From Xylanibacter rarus (lineage in GTDB: Bacteria > Bacteroidota > Bacteroidia > Bacteroidales > Bacteroidaceae), in assembly GCF_001275135.1 (NCBI RefSeq), contig NZ_LFQU01000001.1, forward strand, positions 62,001 through 126,000: a DNA stretch of 64,000 nucleotides, written 5' to 3'. A program made the translations under genes and the position numbers. The notes under the pieces were generated by a model, which was not told the origin of the DNA, did no database searches, and was given only the letters and a program-made list of their open reading frames with translations. This document shows positions 34,827-43,110 of this stretch, piece after piece. Every line of letters begins with the position of its first letter. Within the stretch, counting starts at the first letter, position 1.

Positions 34827-36281
34827 TTATTGTTGCAGGAAACCTTTACCTTTATCAGTAAGATAGTATTTCTGTTGCGGACTCTTGGAGCCTATGGGAT
34901 AAAGTGAAAGGACCAAACCGGAATTTATTGCCGGATGGATATAGTTCTTTAAGAAATTCCTTTTATCTTTCATTCCCGTTTTCTCCATGATTTCTTTAGC
35001 AGAGAGAGTGTTGTTCCCAATAGCAGACAACAGTTTTCCTAACTGTGGGGTTACTGTGGGGTTACTATAGGGTTGCTGTGGGGGTGCTGTGGGGTCTTGT
35101 CCTACTGTAGTTCTTGTATAATGAAACACAATCCATACAGCATTGCCGTCGGTATGAAACTCCGGATCCGGAATACCGACACGGCGACATTCGTTTACCA
35201 TAAGGGCTATGCCACGTCCCCAACTCTCCAATACTGCACTTTTGTACAGCACATTGGCTACTATCAGATTTTGTGGTTCGGAATTGTGGCCACCCAACAG
35301 TTTCTCAATGGTAATATCAGGCGGAAATGTTCCGCTGTTTTCAATCTCCACGCGGTCATCATAGATAGCAATCCCGACTGAACTGCCGGGGCGATGGTAA
35401 ACACGATGTGCAAAAGCATTTATGCAACATTCTCTCAATGCCTTATATGGCACATTCAGTTCCTCTTCTCTGTACAAACCTTCAATTTTACCGGAAAGGG
35501 ACAAATGCTTGAAGAAAAATGCCATTGCAGCATCCAGCAAGTTGAATATATTGCCTGTCACACGCTGATTATCTAAAAATTCATCTTTTGTCGTTCCTTT
35601 GAACCGGGCTAAACGGAGCAGACATTGGGGATAATGGTAGAAGTTCCGTCCGAATAGGACAACGGAAGCATTGTTCAGCTTTCCATCATTCAACAAGTCA
35701 AATTTTTCAAGGATGGTTCGGACATCCTCCTGCATAGAACCTTCCGGCAAACGTCCGCCTCTGATTCCTCCACGTACTGCGCCCAAGATTGCCGTTTCGT
35801 CAAGGTCGGATATTTTCAAGCCGGGATTTTGCATGGAATCCCAAGCATAGGTTCCGCCTCGCTGCATAACCAACAGGTTGTATATACCCTGCGGCATGGC
35901 AGATGTAACGCTCTCTATCCGTTGATAAGCCCTCCCCTTATAGGTGAACGGGCGCATATATCGTTGTTCTTCCGCTGATAAAGCTATAACACTTTTGTTC
36001 GTTCCCGGAATGTCTGTATAGGATATATCAATGGTCGCAAACGGCTCGATTCGTCTGATGGTTTCCGCAATATCGCGCTTCGTCTTGTCGCTCACTTCCT
36101 GACCGATAATCTTTCCCTTGTCGGTTACACCGAACAGCACCGTGCCGCCCGTACCGTTCAAGAAGGCACAAAGAGTTTCCATTCCACGCTCCAACTGCCC
36201 GGTAGTTTCTTTGAACTCAACTGTCCCGCCTTCGGCTCCGGCAATCAGTCCATTCAATATTTCGAGGTTATCTATTTTCAT
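34827..36281 (-). CDS. AlbA_2 (Schlafen-like) putative DNA-binding / ATP-binding protein
   Basis: A 484-residue protein. Residues 1-120 carry the AlbA_2 fold: EGGTVEFKETTGQLERGMET with the conserved FKET, then FLNGTGGTVLFGVTDKGKII. The middle (ECCINAFAHRVYHRPGSSVG) and ENSGTFPPDITIEKLLGG form the HATPase_c-4-like region, and a winged-helix region ends the protein. This domain set is known as putative transcriptional regulator or ATP-dependent DNA helicase-related; some relatives are in defence loci. Its role in this element is unknown. A TAACTTTG box lies at 36302-36309. Confidence 0.75.
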   Translation of the reverse strand: MKIDNLEILNGLIAGAEGGTVEFKETTGQLERGMETLCAFLNGTGGTVLFGVTDKGKIIGQEVSDKTKRDIAETIRRIEPFATIDISYTDIPGTNKSVIALSAEEQRYMRPFTYKGRAYQRIESVTSAMPQGIYNLLVMQRGGTYAWDSMQNPGLKISDLDETAILGAVRGGIRGGRLPEGSMQEDVRTILEKFDLLNDGKLNNASVVLFGRNFYHYPQCLLRLARFKGTTKDEFLDNQRVTGNIFNLLDAAMAFFFKHLSLSGKIEGLYREEELNVPYKALRECCINAFAHRVYHRPGSSVGIAIYDDRVEIENSGTFPPDITIEKLLGGHNSEPQNLIVANVLYKSAVLESWGRGIALMVNECRRVGIPDPEFHTDGNAVWIVFHYTRTTVGQDPTAPPQQPYSNPTVTPQLGKLLSAIGNNTLSAKEIMEKTGMKDKRNFLKNYIHPAINSGLVLSLYPIGSKSPQQKYYLTDKGKGFLQQ

Positions 36282-36301
36282 CCGTCATTGATTAATACTT
36301 G

Positions 36302-36309
36302 CAAAGTTA
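36302..36309 (-). promoter_or_regulatory. Promoter -7 box for the AlbA_2-domain gene
   Basis: TAACTTTG read leftward, 20 bases before the ATG at 36281. No matching TTTG at -33. Confidence 0.45.
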
Positions 36310-36409
36310 ATGATTTTAATCGGCTTTCCGGCAGATAATAGAGTGATTGTAAATGAAGAAGGATAAGAAACCGTATAATCCGGCCGCTTATCCTTTGTTT
36401 GGCATTCGT

Positions 36410-37021
36410 TTATCTCCTCATCCGCTCCAATTCATCGTCATGTCGCATCTTCGCGTTCAGTTTGTCCTGCATCTTTTCAAGGAAGTAGGTGCGACTGTCG
36501 CTTTTCCTGCGTTTGATGTCCGTATAGAAGCGGTAGCAGTCTTTGGACTCCACACCGAAAAAGGAATAGAGGACAGGAGCAAGCTCTTTCAGCGAAGCCT
36601 TGCCGCCATTGATGCAGCCGGTGGCGTAGAGGGCATAGATTAGTTCTACCAACTCGACGGCATTACCGGTCCATTGCAAGGCTGGGACTGTGGCTTTGGT
36701 TTCGGATGTGGATGTTAGTGGTGGCACGGAGGTAATTGCAGAAGCGGATACCATCTTCTGCATCTTTCGGATGAAGGATAACGCCTTGCGGATATACACA
36801 GTGACGACATTCTCCTCCGATACCGACAAGTTCTGTGGATGGTGCTGTAATTCGATTTCGGCAAAAGCCAACGCCACAATAATATGCTTGGCATCATTGC
36901 CGCCGTAGCACAGGTTTATTACTTCCTGCACGAATCCGCCGTATGCCGTTTCCGTGCTACCGTTGTCTTTTCCGTTTATCATGGCGAAAAACTGTGTTTC
37001 CGCCAGTATGAGATGGTTCAT
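36410..37021 (-). CDS. rteC: Excision regulator RteC
   Basis: A 203-residue protein of the RteC family, with TGNAVELVELIYALYATGCI, NGGKASLKELAPVLYSFFGV and DIKRRKSDSRTYFLEKMQDK as the conserved C-terminal region. In CTnDOT, RteC is made after RteB activation and binds upstream of the xis2c-xis2d-orf3-exc operon to start excision. Its upstream region contains the palindromes listed at 37054-37265. A candidate RteC operator is the 17-bp palindrome at 62923-62939. Confidence 0.9.
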   Translation of the reverse strand: MNHLILAETQFFAMINGKDNGSTETAYGGFVQEVINLCYGGNDAKHIIVALAFAEIELQHHPQNLSVSEENVVTVYIRKALSFIRKMQKMVSASAITSVPPLTSTSETKATVPALQWTGNAVELVELIYALYATGCINGGKASLKELAPVLYSFFGVESKDCYRFYTDIKRRKSDSRTYFLEKMQDKLNAKMRHDDELERMRR

Positions 37022-37053
37022 TATCTTTTCTGTTTTGAGGGTTTACACTTGTT

Positions 37054-37075
37054 TATCAGTGTGCGCACACTGATA
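37054..37075. promoter_or_regulatory. Perfect 22-bp palindrome at the rteC start region
   Basis: The palindrome centres on GTGTGCGCACAC and runs TATCAGT...ACTGATA. It lies 33-54 bases before the rteC ATG and spans the predicted transcription start (about 37070) of the adjacent -24/-12 box, so it could be an operator or a leader hairpin. Confidence 0.6.
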
Positions 37076-37081
37076 TATGGT

Positions 37082-37095
37082 GCAAATCATAGCCC
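37082..37095 (-). promoter_or_regulatory. Sigma-54-like -24/-12 promoter for rteC
   Basis: Read leftward GGGCTATGATTTGCAC has GG and GC exactly ten bases apart and a perfect TTTGCA at -12, though the -24 box is AGGGCT rather than TGGCAC. RteB carries the GAFTGA loop that contacts sigma-54. A TAnnTTTG box is absent here (TATGATTTG has one base too many). Confidence 0.5.
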
Positions 37096-37143
37096 TAAAC
37101 ACGAGAAAAGATTGTGAGAAAATTGTACTACATTGTTTTTCAG

Positions 37144-37174
37144 AAGGATAAAATTCAAAAATAATTTTATCCTT
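37144..37174. repeat. Inverted repeat upstream of rteC
   Basis: Perfect 12-bp arms AAGGATAAAATT and AATTTTATCCTT around a seven-base loop. It has no T-run in the gene direction, so it may terminate weakly after the dihydrofolate-reductase-like gene or bind a regulator. Confidence 0.5.
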
Positions 37175-37195
37175 GATTGCATCCCTTGTGAAATG

Positions 37196-37265
37196 TGTTC
37201 AGATTCTGAACATGTGTTCACTTTCTGAGCACGGAAATCCCGCCAAGATGTTCATAATCTGAACA
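37196..37265. promoter_or_regulatory. Three iterated 17-bp palindromes upstream of rteC (putative RteB sites)
   Basis: TGTTCAGATTCTGAACA (37196-37212), TGTTCACTTTCTGAGCA (37215-37231) and TGTTCATAATCTGAACA (37249-37265) share TGTTCA-N5-TGARCA. They lie about 125-195 bases upstream of the predicted rteC start, the usual distance for NtrC-type enhancer sites. Assignment to RteB is inferred. Confidence 0.6.
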
Positions 37266-37267
37266 TT

Positions 37268-37681
37268 TTATGCCCGTGGCTCTTTATGATAGGTAAGCCG
37301 GATTACTCCGTCCCTATAAGTTTTGTTCTCCATAAGCCGCCAGTCATTCATAGGTAGTGCTGACTTGAAAAAATGCGCTCCGTTTCCGTCGATGGTTGGA
37401 ACAACGTATAGTATGATTTCATCTATCACGTTCATCCGTAACAGTCCGTTGGCATATTCGGTATTCCCGGCAGTTACTTCCAACAAATGGCAAATGCTTC
37501 CACCTTCCTCCCTCCATTCTTGAAGTACGGATACCGAATAGTCGGATGTCAGCTTATACAGGGCATTGGCACGTATTTCATCCATACCGTAATCTTCGGT
37601 TTGAAGCAACCGCTTCCGGGGATGCAGTTTCATCGGACAGCCATCTATTGAGATAACGGCAAGTAATTGTATTTTCGCCAT
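37268..37681 (-). CDS. Dihydrofolate reductase-like (RibD C-terminal) protein
   Basis: A 137-residue protein from the ATG at 37681 (MAKIQLLAVISIDGCPMKLH). The ISIDG start, the middle EWREEGGSICHLLEVTAGNT and the late VIDEIILYVVPTIDGNGAHF are those of the RibD_C/dihydrofolate reductase superfamily. It is smaller than true DHFR and the substrate is unknown. It sits between rteB and rteC, as similar genes do in some CTnDOT-like elements. The frame is open further upstream through a terminator hairpin, but the first 45 codons there lack family similarity. Confidence 0.8.
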   Translation of the reverse strand: MAKIQLLAVISIDGCPMKLHPRKRLLQTEDYGMDEIRANALYKLTSDYSVSVLQEWREEGGSICHLLEVTAGNTEYANGLLRMNVIDEIILYVVPTIDGNGAHFFKSALPMNDWRLMENKTYRDGVIRLTYHKEPRA

Positions 37682-37710
37682 AACGTATTTTCTTTCCTTT
37701 TTGGCGAGGC

Positions 37711-37737
37711 AAAAAAGTAGCGTGCAATTCACACTAC
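37711..37737 (-). terminator. Terminator hairpin in the leader of the DHFR-like gene
   Basis: Leftward, GTAGTGTG and CACGCTAC (one G-U pair) around AATTG are followed by TTTTTT, ending 30 bases before the gene's ATG. It is either the end of the rteAB transcript or the expression platform of an attenuator. Confidence 0.65.
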
Positions 37738-37752
37738 TTTCAAGCGATGGCT

Positions 37753-37896
37753 CTGGTAAAGCCTTTACGGAGAGTACGTGAATGCACGCTATGCGTAAGC
37801 ATAGCATAAGCATCACGCAATCGTCTCCGTAGTTTCAATTTACCAGATTTTCGCTCGAAACGCCTTGCGGTCTTATGTCTATATCATCGGCGAAAA
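37753..37896 (-). ncRNA. Structured leader RNA candidate (attenuator or riboswitch-like)
   Basis: Four helices nest around one apex: CTGGTAAA/TTTACCAG (37753-37760, 37839-37846), TACGGAGA/TCTCCGTA (37766-37773, 37824-37831), CGTGA/TCACG (37777-37781, 37813-37817) and GCTATGC/GCATAGC (37788-37794, 37799-37805). A further hairpin TTTTCGC/GCGAAAA spans 37848-37896. All lie between a leftward TAACTTTG box (37934-37941) and the terminator at 37711. No known family is recognised. Confidence 0.5.
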
Positions 37897-37933
37897 GTTA
37901 CCCAATCGCCTGCTATTTTCTGAAATACAATTG

Positions 37934-37941
37934 CAAAGTTA
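37934..37941 (-). promoter_or_regulatory. Promoter -7 box for the DHFR-like gene leader
   Basis: TAACTTTG followed by GC, read leftward, in the short gap after rteB. It would give a leader of roughly 250 bases that includes the structured region. Confidence 0.5.
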
Positions 37942-37973
37942 ATTAATTATTGCCATTTACAGCCATACTCCGG

Positions 37974-39281
37974 TCAGTTTTCTTCATTCAATCCATACTC
38001 TACCAATTTATTATACAGCGTTGTCCTGCCGATACCCAGTATCTTTGCAGCCATTTTCTTGTTACCGGCTGCTTGTTTCAAAGCACGCAGGATACGTCCT
38101 CTTTCTTCATCCCCGCTCTTCAATGTAAAACAAGCGGAAGTAGCGGACGGTTCATTGTCAAGTTCCAAATCGGCTTCGGTTATCATATCGCCTTCTGATT
38201 GCAGGACTGCCGTCTGTATCTTCTGTTTCAACTCGCGCACGTTGCCCGGCCACGCATGGGCGAGCAGGGCATTACGGGCAGATGCGGCAAAACCTTTTAC
38301 TTCACGTTCCAACTCACGGTTTGCCATTTCACGGAAGAACTCGGCCAATGGCATGATGTCTTCCGGGCAGTCGCGCAAGGGCGGCATGGTTATCACATAC
38401 TCCTGCAAGCGATAGAGCAAATCCTGCCGGAACCGCTTTTCCGTTACGGCTTTCTGCAAATCCTCGTTGGTTGCAGCCACTATCCTCACGTTGGCTGTTT
38501 TGTCCTCCTTTGCACCGACGGGACGGTAACGGCGTTCCTGTATGGCGCGGAGCAGCATCTGTTGCATCTCCATTGTTAGGTTGCCCACTTCGTCAAGGAA
38601 CAGCGTGCCGCCATCCGCTTCCAGAAAATACCCCGTCTTGTTTGCTTCGGCACCCGTAAACGCGCCCTTGACGTGTCCGAAGAAGGCGGATTGTATCAAT
38701 GACGGGGACAAGGCTCCGCAGTCTACTGCCACAAAAGGTTTATCGGCAAGTTTGCTTTGTTGGTGTATATGTTGTGCGATATGTTCCTTGCCCGTACCGT
38801 TCTCGCCCAGTATCAGCACGCTCATCCGGGTGGTGGCTACAAGGCGCACACGTTTCTTGATTTTCTGATAGGCTTCGCCCTGCCGGACGAATATCGGAAT
38901 GTTCCATTGTAGTCGCTTTTCATGTTCTTTTTGCAGGGTGCGGATAAGCGGTATCAGTTTATCCTCCAACAACTGTTTCTGTATGTAATCCTTTGAGCCG
39001 AGCTTCATACTTTCCACTGCCGTATGCACCTCCCCGTAATTGGTCATAACGATAAACACCTGCTGTTTGTCGTTGGCACGCATCCACCGTAACAATTCTA
39101 TGCTTTCACCGTCGGGGAGGCGTAGGTCGGCAACGACAATATCATCCACCTCTGACTTTGCCAATAGTTTCTTGGCAGTGGCAAGATTATATGCCGACAT
39201 AGTATCGAAGCTGTCTTTCTTCAGCAGGTTGCAGACATAATCGTTATAGACGGGGTTGTCCTCAATCACAAATACTTTCAT
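37974..39281 (-). CDS. rteB: Response regulator RteB (NtrC-type, sigma-54 activator)
   Basis: A 435-residue protein from the ATG at 39281 (MKVFVIEDNPVYNDYVCNLL). The receiver domain holds the phosphorylatable Asp in VVADLRLPD at about residue 52. The AAA+ domain has Walker A GENGTGKEH at about 158, GAFTGAE at about 207 and GGTLFLDEVGNL. A Fis-type helix-turn-helix at the C-terminus (KMAAKILGIGRTTLYNKLVE) completes it. RteB is phosphorylated by RteA and activates rteC in CTnDOT. It overlaps the rteA end by 20 bases. Confidence 0.9.
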   Translation of the reverse strand: MKVFVIEDNPVYNDYVCNLLKKDSFDTMSAYNLATAKKLLAKSEVDDIVVADLRLPDGESIELLRWMRANDKQQVFIVMTNYGEVHTAVESMKLGSKDYIQKQLLEDKLIPLIRTLQKEHEKRLQWNIPIFVRQGEAYQKIKKRVRLVATTRMSVLILGENGTGKEHIAQHIHQQSKLADKPFVAVDCGALSPSLIQSAFFGHVKGAFTGAEANKTGYFLEADGGTLFLDEVGNLTMEMQQMLLRAIQERRYRPVGAKEDKTANVRIVAATNEDLQKAVTEKRFRQDLLYRLQEYVITMPPLRDCPEDIMPLAEFFREMANRELEREVKGFAASARNALLAHAWPGNVRELKQKIQTAVLQSEGDMITEADLELDNEPSATSACFTLKSGDEERGRILRALKQAAGNKKMAAKILGIGRTTLYNKLVEYGLNEEN

Positions 39282-41607
39282 CCGACGACCTCCTTTCCTT
39301 TTGCGCAAGTTCTATGATAACTGTTCCCATACGAAGCATGGCATCCACGCATTTCCGCAATTCCATTTCGGAACATTCAGATTCTTGATGCAGCAGTTCA
39401 TACAGGTTCCACAAGGGTTTGTCAGCACGGATAACAGCCCATGAACTTCGCTGACGGTGCATCCATTCGTCCAACGCCTTGCGGTCATTCCTCTCCATGA
39501 TTTCCCGGACAGCCTGCATATCCTTTTCTGTTTCGGTTATCAAACGGTCGAGCATCGCCCGTTTGTCACCATATGCAAGCAGAGAGGACAAGTCGGGAAG
39601 TTCATCCTTGTCCGTACTTGTCAAAAGGCATTTGTCTGATACAGCAACCAGTTCGGAAATGGAAAATGGCTTGAACAGGCAGGCGGTAAATCCATTTTCC
39701 AACAGCTCCTCTTCGCTGCAACTGCCGGAGGCGGTCGCCACGACAATGGGAATCTCTTTCGAGTTGCTGACACTTGACGAGCGTAACAACTCCAACACCT
39801 CATAGCCGTTAATCTCCGGCATTTTCATATCGGTTATCATGAGGTCGTATGTGTGCTGCCGCATGGCTTCCATTGCATCGCCAATAGTGGTGAACGTGTC
39901 GCAATGCACACCTATACCAGCATACATTTCCTTTGTCATGGATAATACCATCGGATTGTCGTCCAATACGATGACAGAATAAGGTCTTTCTATATGAGCC
40001 AGACTTTCTGCGGCTGTCTGTTCTTTAATACCAATATCGGCAGTGTTCATTGGCAACTCCACAGTAAAACGACTGCCTTCTCCTTTTTCGCTTTCCAAGC
40101 GTATAGTGCCGCCAAGCATACCGACAATCTGTTTCACAATGCTTAACCCCAATCCGAAACCGTCTTGCGTTGCGGCGTTGGAAAGCCGCTCGAACGCTCC
40201 GAACACTCGCTGTTGTTCTTCCGCACTCATGCCGGTTCCGGTGTCCTCTACTACAAGGGTCAGCCTATTGCCGTCATAGCTTATGACAAGTGAAACGCTT
40301 CCGGCATTCGTGAACTTGACGGCATTGCCCAGCAGGTTGTCGCATATCTGTATGATGCGCTCCTTGTCGCCATTCAGGATAATACCCTCCGGGCACTCGA
40401 TGGTAAGTTTAAGATCTTTTGCTTCTGCTTGTTGCGTAAACTCCGTTTGCAACAGCTCCGCGATGTTTTCCAAACGAAACGGACGGACATTCGCCTGTTC
40501 CTTGCCGCTGTCCAAGCGGAAGAAGTCAAGCAGGGAGTTGAGCATGTCGGTCATTCTCTTGGAGGCTTGCAGGATATTGTCCGCATAACCGCTTATCTTT
40601 TCTTCTTCGTTGTCCTGCATCAGTTCCGCATATCCATGTATGGCAGTCAGTGGTGTGCGTAGCTCGTGGGTGATGGTGTGCATCGCTTTCTTGCGTGAGG
40701 CTATCAACGATTCGTTTTGTTTTACGGACTTTTGCAGTTGCCCGATTAAATCTGTTGTCTTACGTTTGTACTGCTTGATGCGGGTGGCATAGCGGTGAAT
40801 GATGATGTATGAAATAATGAGCAACAGCAGCATGACACCCGTTATGATACCTACCTGCAAGAACGATCTTTCACGCATAGCGGATATTTCCGCCTCACGT
40901 TCCTGCAAGTCAGCCTGCACCTTGTGGTCCATCTGCTGGATAAGGGTTTGCAGTTGGCGGTTCAGTTCCGCATTGCGGCTGGCAAGGCTGTCGGCATATT
41001 CCGACAGACGATGGCTTTGGGCACGTTGTTGCGCTATCATATCACGGTTCAGTGTGTAGAGCATCGTGGTGGTCGTCGTCGGAGGTGCTTCCTGTTTCTT
41101 GCCGAACAACCCGAGAAAACCTTTCCTCCTCTGTTTCTTCGGCTCTTCCTGCCTGCTCGTTTGCACTATCACCGGCACCTGCTTGGCTATCCGGCGGTTG
41201 ATGTCCGCCTGTTGTTCCAGAGCCTCCATGATGGCGCACAGCCGCTTTTCCTTGTCCTCCAGCAAGTGGCGCACGCTGTCTATGCGCACCGATTCGTAAT
41301 GGCTCTTGAAGCGGCAAAGCATACTATCCACCGTCATCCGTTGCCGCCGGTATGCCGCCACATCCTTATCGTCCCATTCCAGCACCGACTCGCCCAAAAG
41401 AGACAACTCCACCACACCCACATACGCATCGTGTGTTTCCTTGCGGAAGCGGTTGATTTCACGGTTCTCCCGTTCCAGCAACTCCAAGTCGCGCCATTCT
41501 CCGAGCCACGTGCAGATGATGCCGCCCACCAGCAGGACTATCAACAGATAGCCTGCGGCAAGCAGCTTGCGGAAATGCTTGGTAGTGGTAACGAATTGTT
41601 CGCTCAT
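39262..41607 (-). CDS. rteA: Hybrid sensor kinase RteA
   Basis: A 781-residue inner-membrane kinase. Two membrane helices (about residues 12-35 and 250-270) flank a periplasmic or linker region. HisKA follows with ITHELRTPLTA at about 313, HATPase with NLLGNAVKFT and GFGLGLSIVKQ at about 482, and a receiver with LMITDMKMPE at about 593. A C-terminal HPt-like part ends with MHRQRSSW. In CTnDOT rteA follows tetQ in one operon; here no tetQ precedes it, so tetracycline control may be absent or different. The signal is unknown. Confidence 0.9.
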   Translation of the reverse strand: MSEQFVTTTKHFRKLLAAGYLLIVLLVGGIICTWLGEWRDLELLERENREINRFRKETHDAYVGVVELSLLGESVLEWDDKDVAAYRRQRMTVDSMLCRFKSHYESVRIDSVRHLLEDKEKRLCAIMEALEQQADINRRIAKQVPVIVQTSRQEEPKKQRRKGFLGLFGKKQEAPPTTTTTMLYTLNRDMIAQQRAQSHRLSEYADSLASRNAELNRQLQTLIQQMDHKVQADLQEREAEISAMRERSFLQVGIITGVMLLLLIISYIIIHRYATRIKQYKRKTTDLIGQLQKSVKQNESLIASRKKAMHTITHELRTPLTAIHGYAELMQDNEEEKISGYADNILQASKRMTDMLNSLLDFFRLDSGKEQANVRPFRLENIAELLQTEFTQQAEAKDLKLTIECPEGIILNGDKERIIQICDNLLGNAVKFTNAGSVSLVISYDGNRLTLVVEDTGTGMSAEEQQRVFGAFERLSNAATQDGFGLGLSIVKQIVGMLGGTIRLESEKGEGSRFTVELPMNTADIGIKEQTAAESLAHIERPYSVIVLDDNPMVLSMTKEMYAGIGVHCDTFTTIGDAMEAMRQHTYDLMITDMKMPEINGYEVLELLRSSSVSNSKEIPIVVATASGSCSEEELLENGFTACLFKPFSISELVAVSDKCLLTSTDKDELPDLSSLLAYGDKRAMLDRLITETEKDMQAVREIMERNDRKALDEWMHRQRSSWAVIRADKPLWNLYELLHQESECSEMELRKCVDAMLRMGTVIIELAQKERRSSDESICD

Positions 41608-41628
41608 TTGCTGTTTGTGTAAATACCG

Positions 41629-41757
41629 TTATTTAAAATACGCATATAGGTCGTGGAACTTCGCAGGTTCATGGATGAGAATGGCGGCCATGCTGCCTAT
41701 GACCGCCACCAGAATTATATATCCGAATAGAATTCTACTCCTCAATGAAACAACCAT
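41629..41757 (-). CDS. Small membrane peptide resembling a kinase N-terminus
   Basis: Forty-two codons, MVVSLRSRILFGYIILVAVI then GSMAAILIHEP, one membrane helix. The sequence looks like the first helix of Bacteroides hybrid histidine kinases (RIL-GYI-LVAVIGSM-AILLHE) and then stops. It sits 21 bases upstream of rteA. It may be a remnant of another kinase or a real small protein translated with rteA. Confidence 0.4.
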   Translation of the reverse strand: MVVSLRSRILFGYIILVAVIGSMAAILIHEPAKFHDLYAYFK

Positions 41758-41786
41758 TCTTCCCTTATTTACAATTGTTATAATTA

Positions 41787-42380
41787 TTAAGGCATCTGAC
41801 CACCGGCGATAGGTGGAATTTCTGTTAGTATGGGATTTCTCGGGATTGAGTTAAAAATTCTTTGGCCACGTATGGCTTGACTTGGAGGAGCGTTTTCATT
41901 TACATCAAGCCGATAACATCTATCGTTAAATGTTATAATTCCCCAAATACCAATGGTTCCTGGGATTCTCGCCAATCCTTCAGTAGGTTTAAAAAGAACA
42001 ACATTATCTATTATTCGATTTTTAACCGCCAGATTCCATGATGTTTTAATACTATTGTTAGGCGTTGGAATATGAGCAACATACCTAATGCCATTGTGCC
42101 TAAAACTGGCCATATAACACCCCGAAAAACCTGAACTTAAAGTATCTATGCCATTTGAAGCAACGACTGCTATTCCATCCGCAATATATATGACACAGGC
42201 ATAGTCTAATCTAAGAAAACGATAGTTACGGGTATATCCTTTTATTTGAAATGTCAAATTACTTTGCGTGGCAATCGGAGGGGTCAAACCTACATTATAA
42301 ATATTTTGATAATGAAACCGTGCAATATTTGTCATTACTGCTCGACTGTTTGGCAATCTTAATGCTTGAATCAAATTCAT
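41787..42380 (-). CDS. Hypothetical protein of the DUF2589 cassette
   Basis: A 197-residue protein with no signal peptide, membrane helix or recognised domain. It is Arg/Asn/Ile-rich and beta-like by composition (RNYRFLRLDYACVIYIADGI, SFRHNGIRYVAHIPTPNNSI). It lies four bases after the stop of a DUF2589 gene, so probably belongs to the same operon. Base composition is more AT-rich than the tra genes. Confidence 0.6.
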   Translation of the reverse strand: MNLIQALRLPNSRAVMTNIARFHYQNIYNVGLTPPIATQSNLTFQIKGYTRNYRFLRLDYACVIYIADGIAVVASNGIDTLSSGFSGCYMASFRHNGIRYVAHIPTPNNSIKTSWNLAVKNRIIDNVVLFKPTEGLARIPGTIGIWGIITFNDRCYRLDVNENAPPSQAIRGQRIFNSIPRNPILTEIPPIAGGQMP

Positions 42381-42384
42381 ATAT

Positions 42385-43089
42385 TTACTTACTGTTACTT
42401 TCGTTTGTTATAGGCTCGATACATGATGCCATTATATCCATCAGTTTAGACAGACCTTCGGTCTGCGGCTGCTGACTGGCTGTCACATGTATCTGGTATT
42501 TTGCCGTTTGGTTGGTCATGCGGGTGTTCTCGCGGGCGGTCGTGACTTTGCCGCTGATTTCCGCATTTATAAACCAATGTTTTGCAGAAGCTTTTGCCTC
42601 TACTTCTGCGTTGGTAGTGCTTTTTACGTTTGATGTATCGGTAACCTCCATCTGGAAATCGACATCCACGCGATCTATGAGCAGGGAAGGAATAGGCACC
42701 AATCCTATAAACGGAGCCTTGACACTTTGTGACATTGTTGTCATTTTTCCATCCTGCTGTATCGGTCTTTCGACATCGAATTCCAATATACGCGCTTTAT
42801 TGCCGCTTTTACCATCAAATGCAATTTGCTGGTAGAAATTCCATGCTGTCGCTGCCAATTCCTGTTGTGCTTCGGCTGCTGCAATAAGTGGAGCTGCAAT
42901 AAGTTCCCGCATGGGAAGCCCCTTGAATTTGTCAGTCACGTTTGAATCTGCTTTAAGAACTGGAGAAGTTTCTCTGTTTTGAGTCTCTTCCAATGCAGCG
43001 GAGATAATTTCTTTCGCCTGTCCGCTTACATTTTCATTCAAGTTTTCCGCATTTTCTTGTTGCCCTTGGTTCTTTATTTCTTCTGCCAT
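42385..43089 (-). CDS. DUF2589 domain-containing protein
   Basis: A 234-residue soluble protein. After a Gln/Glu/Asn-rich start, the blocks LPMRELIAAPLIAAAEAQQE, NKARILEFDVERP and GLVPIPSLLIDRVDVDFQME define the DUF2589 family. Function is not established for the family. A shorter paralogue lies directly upstream (43111), suggesting a two-component complex. Confidence 0.75.
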   Translation of the reverse strand: MAEEIKNQGQQENAENLNENVSGQAKEIISAALEETQNRETSPVLKADSNVTDKFKGLPMRELIAAPLIAAAEAQQELAATAWNFYQQIAFDGKSGNKARILEFDVERPIQQDGKMTTMSQSVKAPFIGLVPIPSLLIDRVDVDFQMEVTDTSNVKSTTNAEVEAKASAKHWFINAEISGKVTTARENTRMTNQTAKYQIHVTASQQPQTEGLSKLMDIMASCIEPITNESNSK

Positions 43090-43110
43090 AACATTTGAAT
43101 TTTAAAATTG

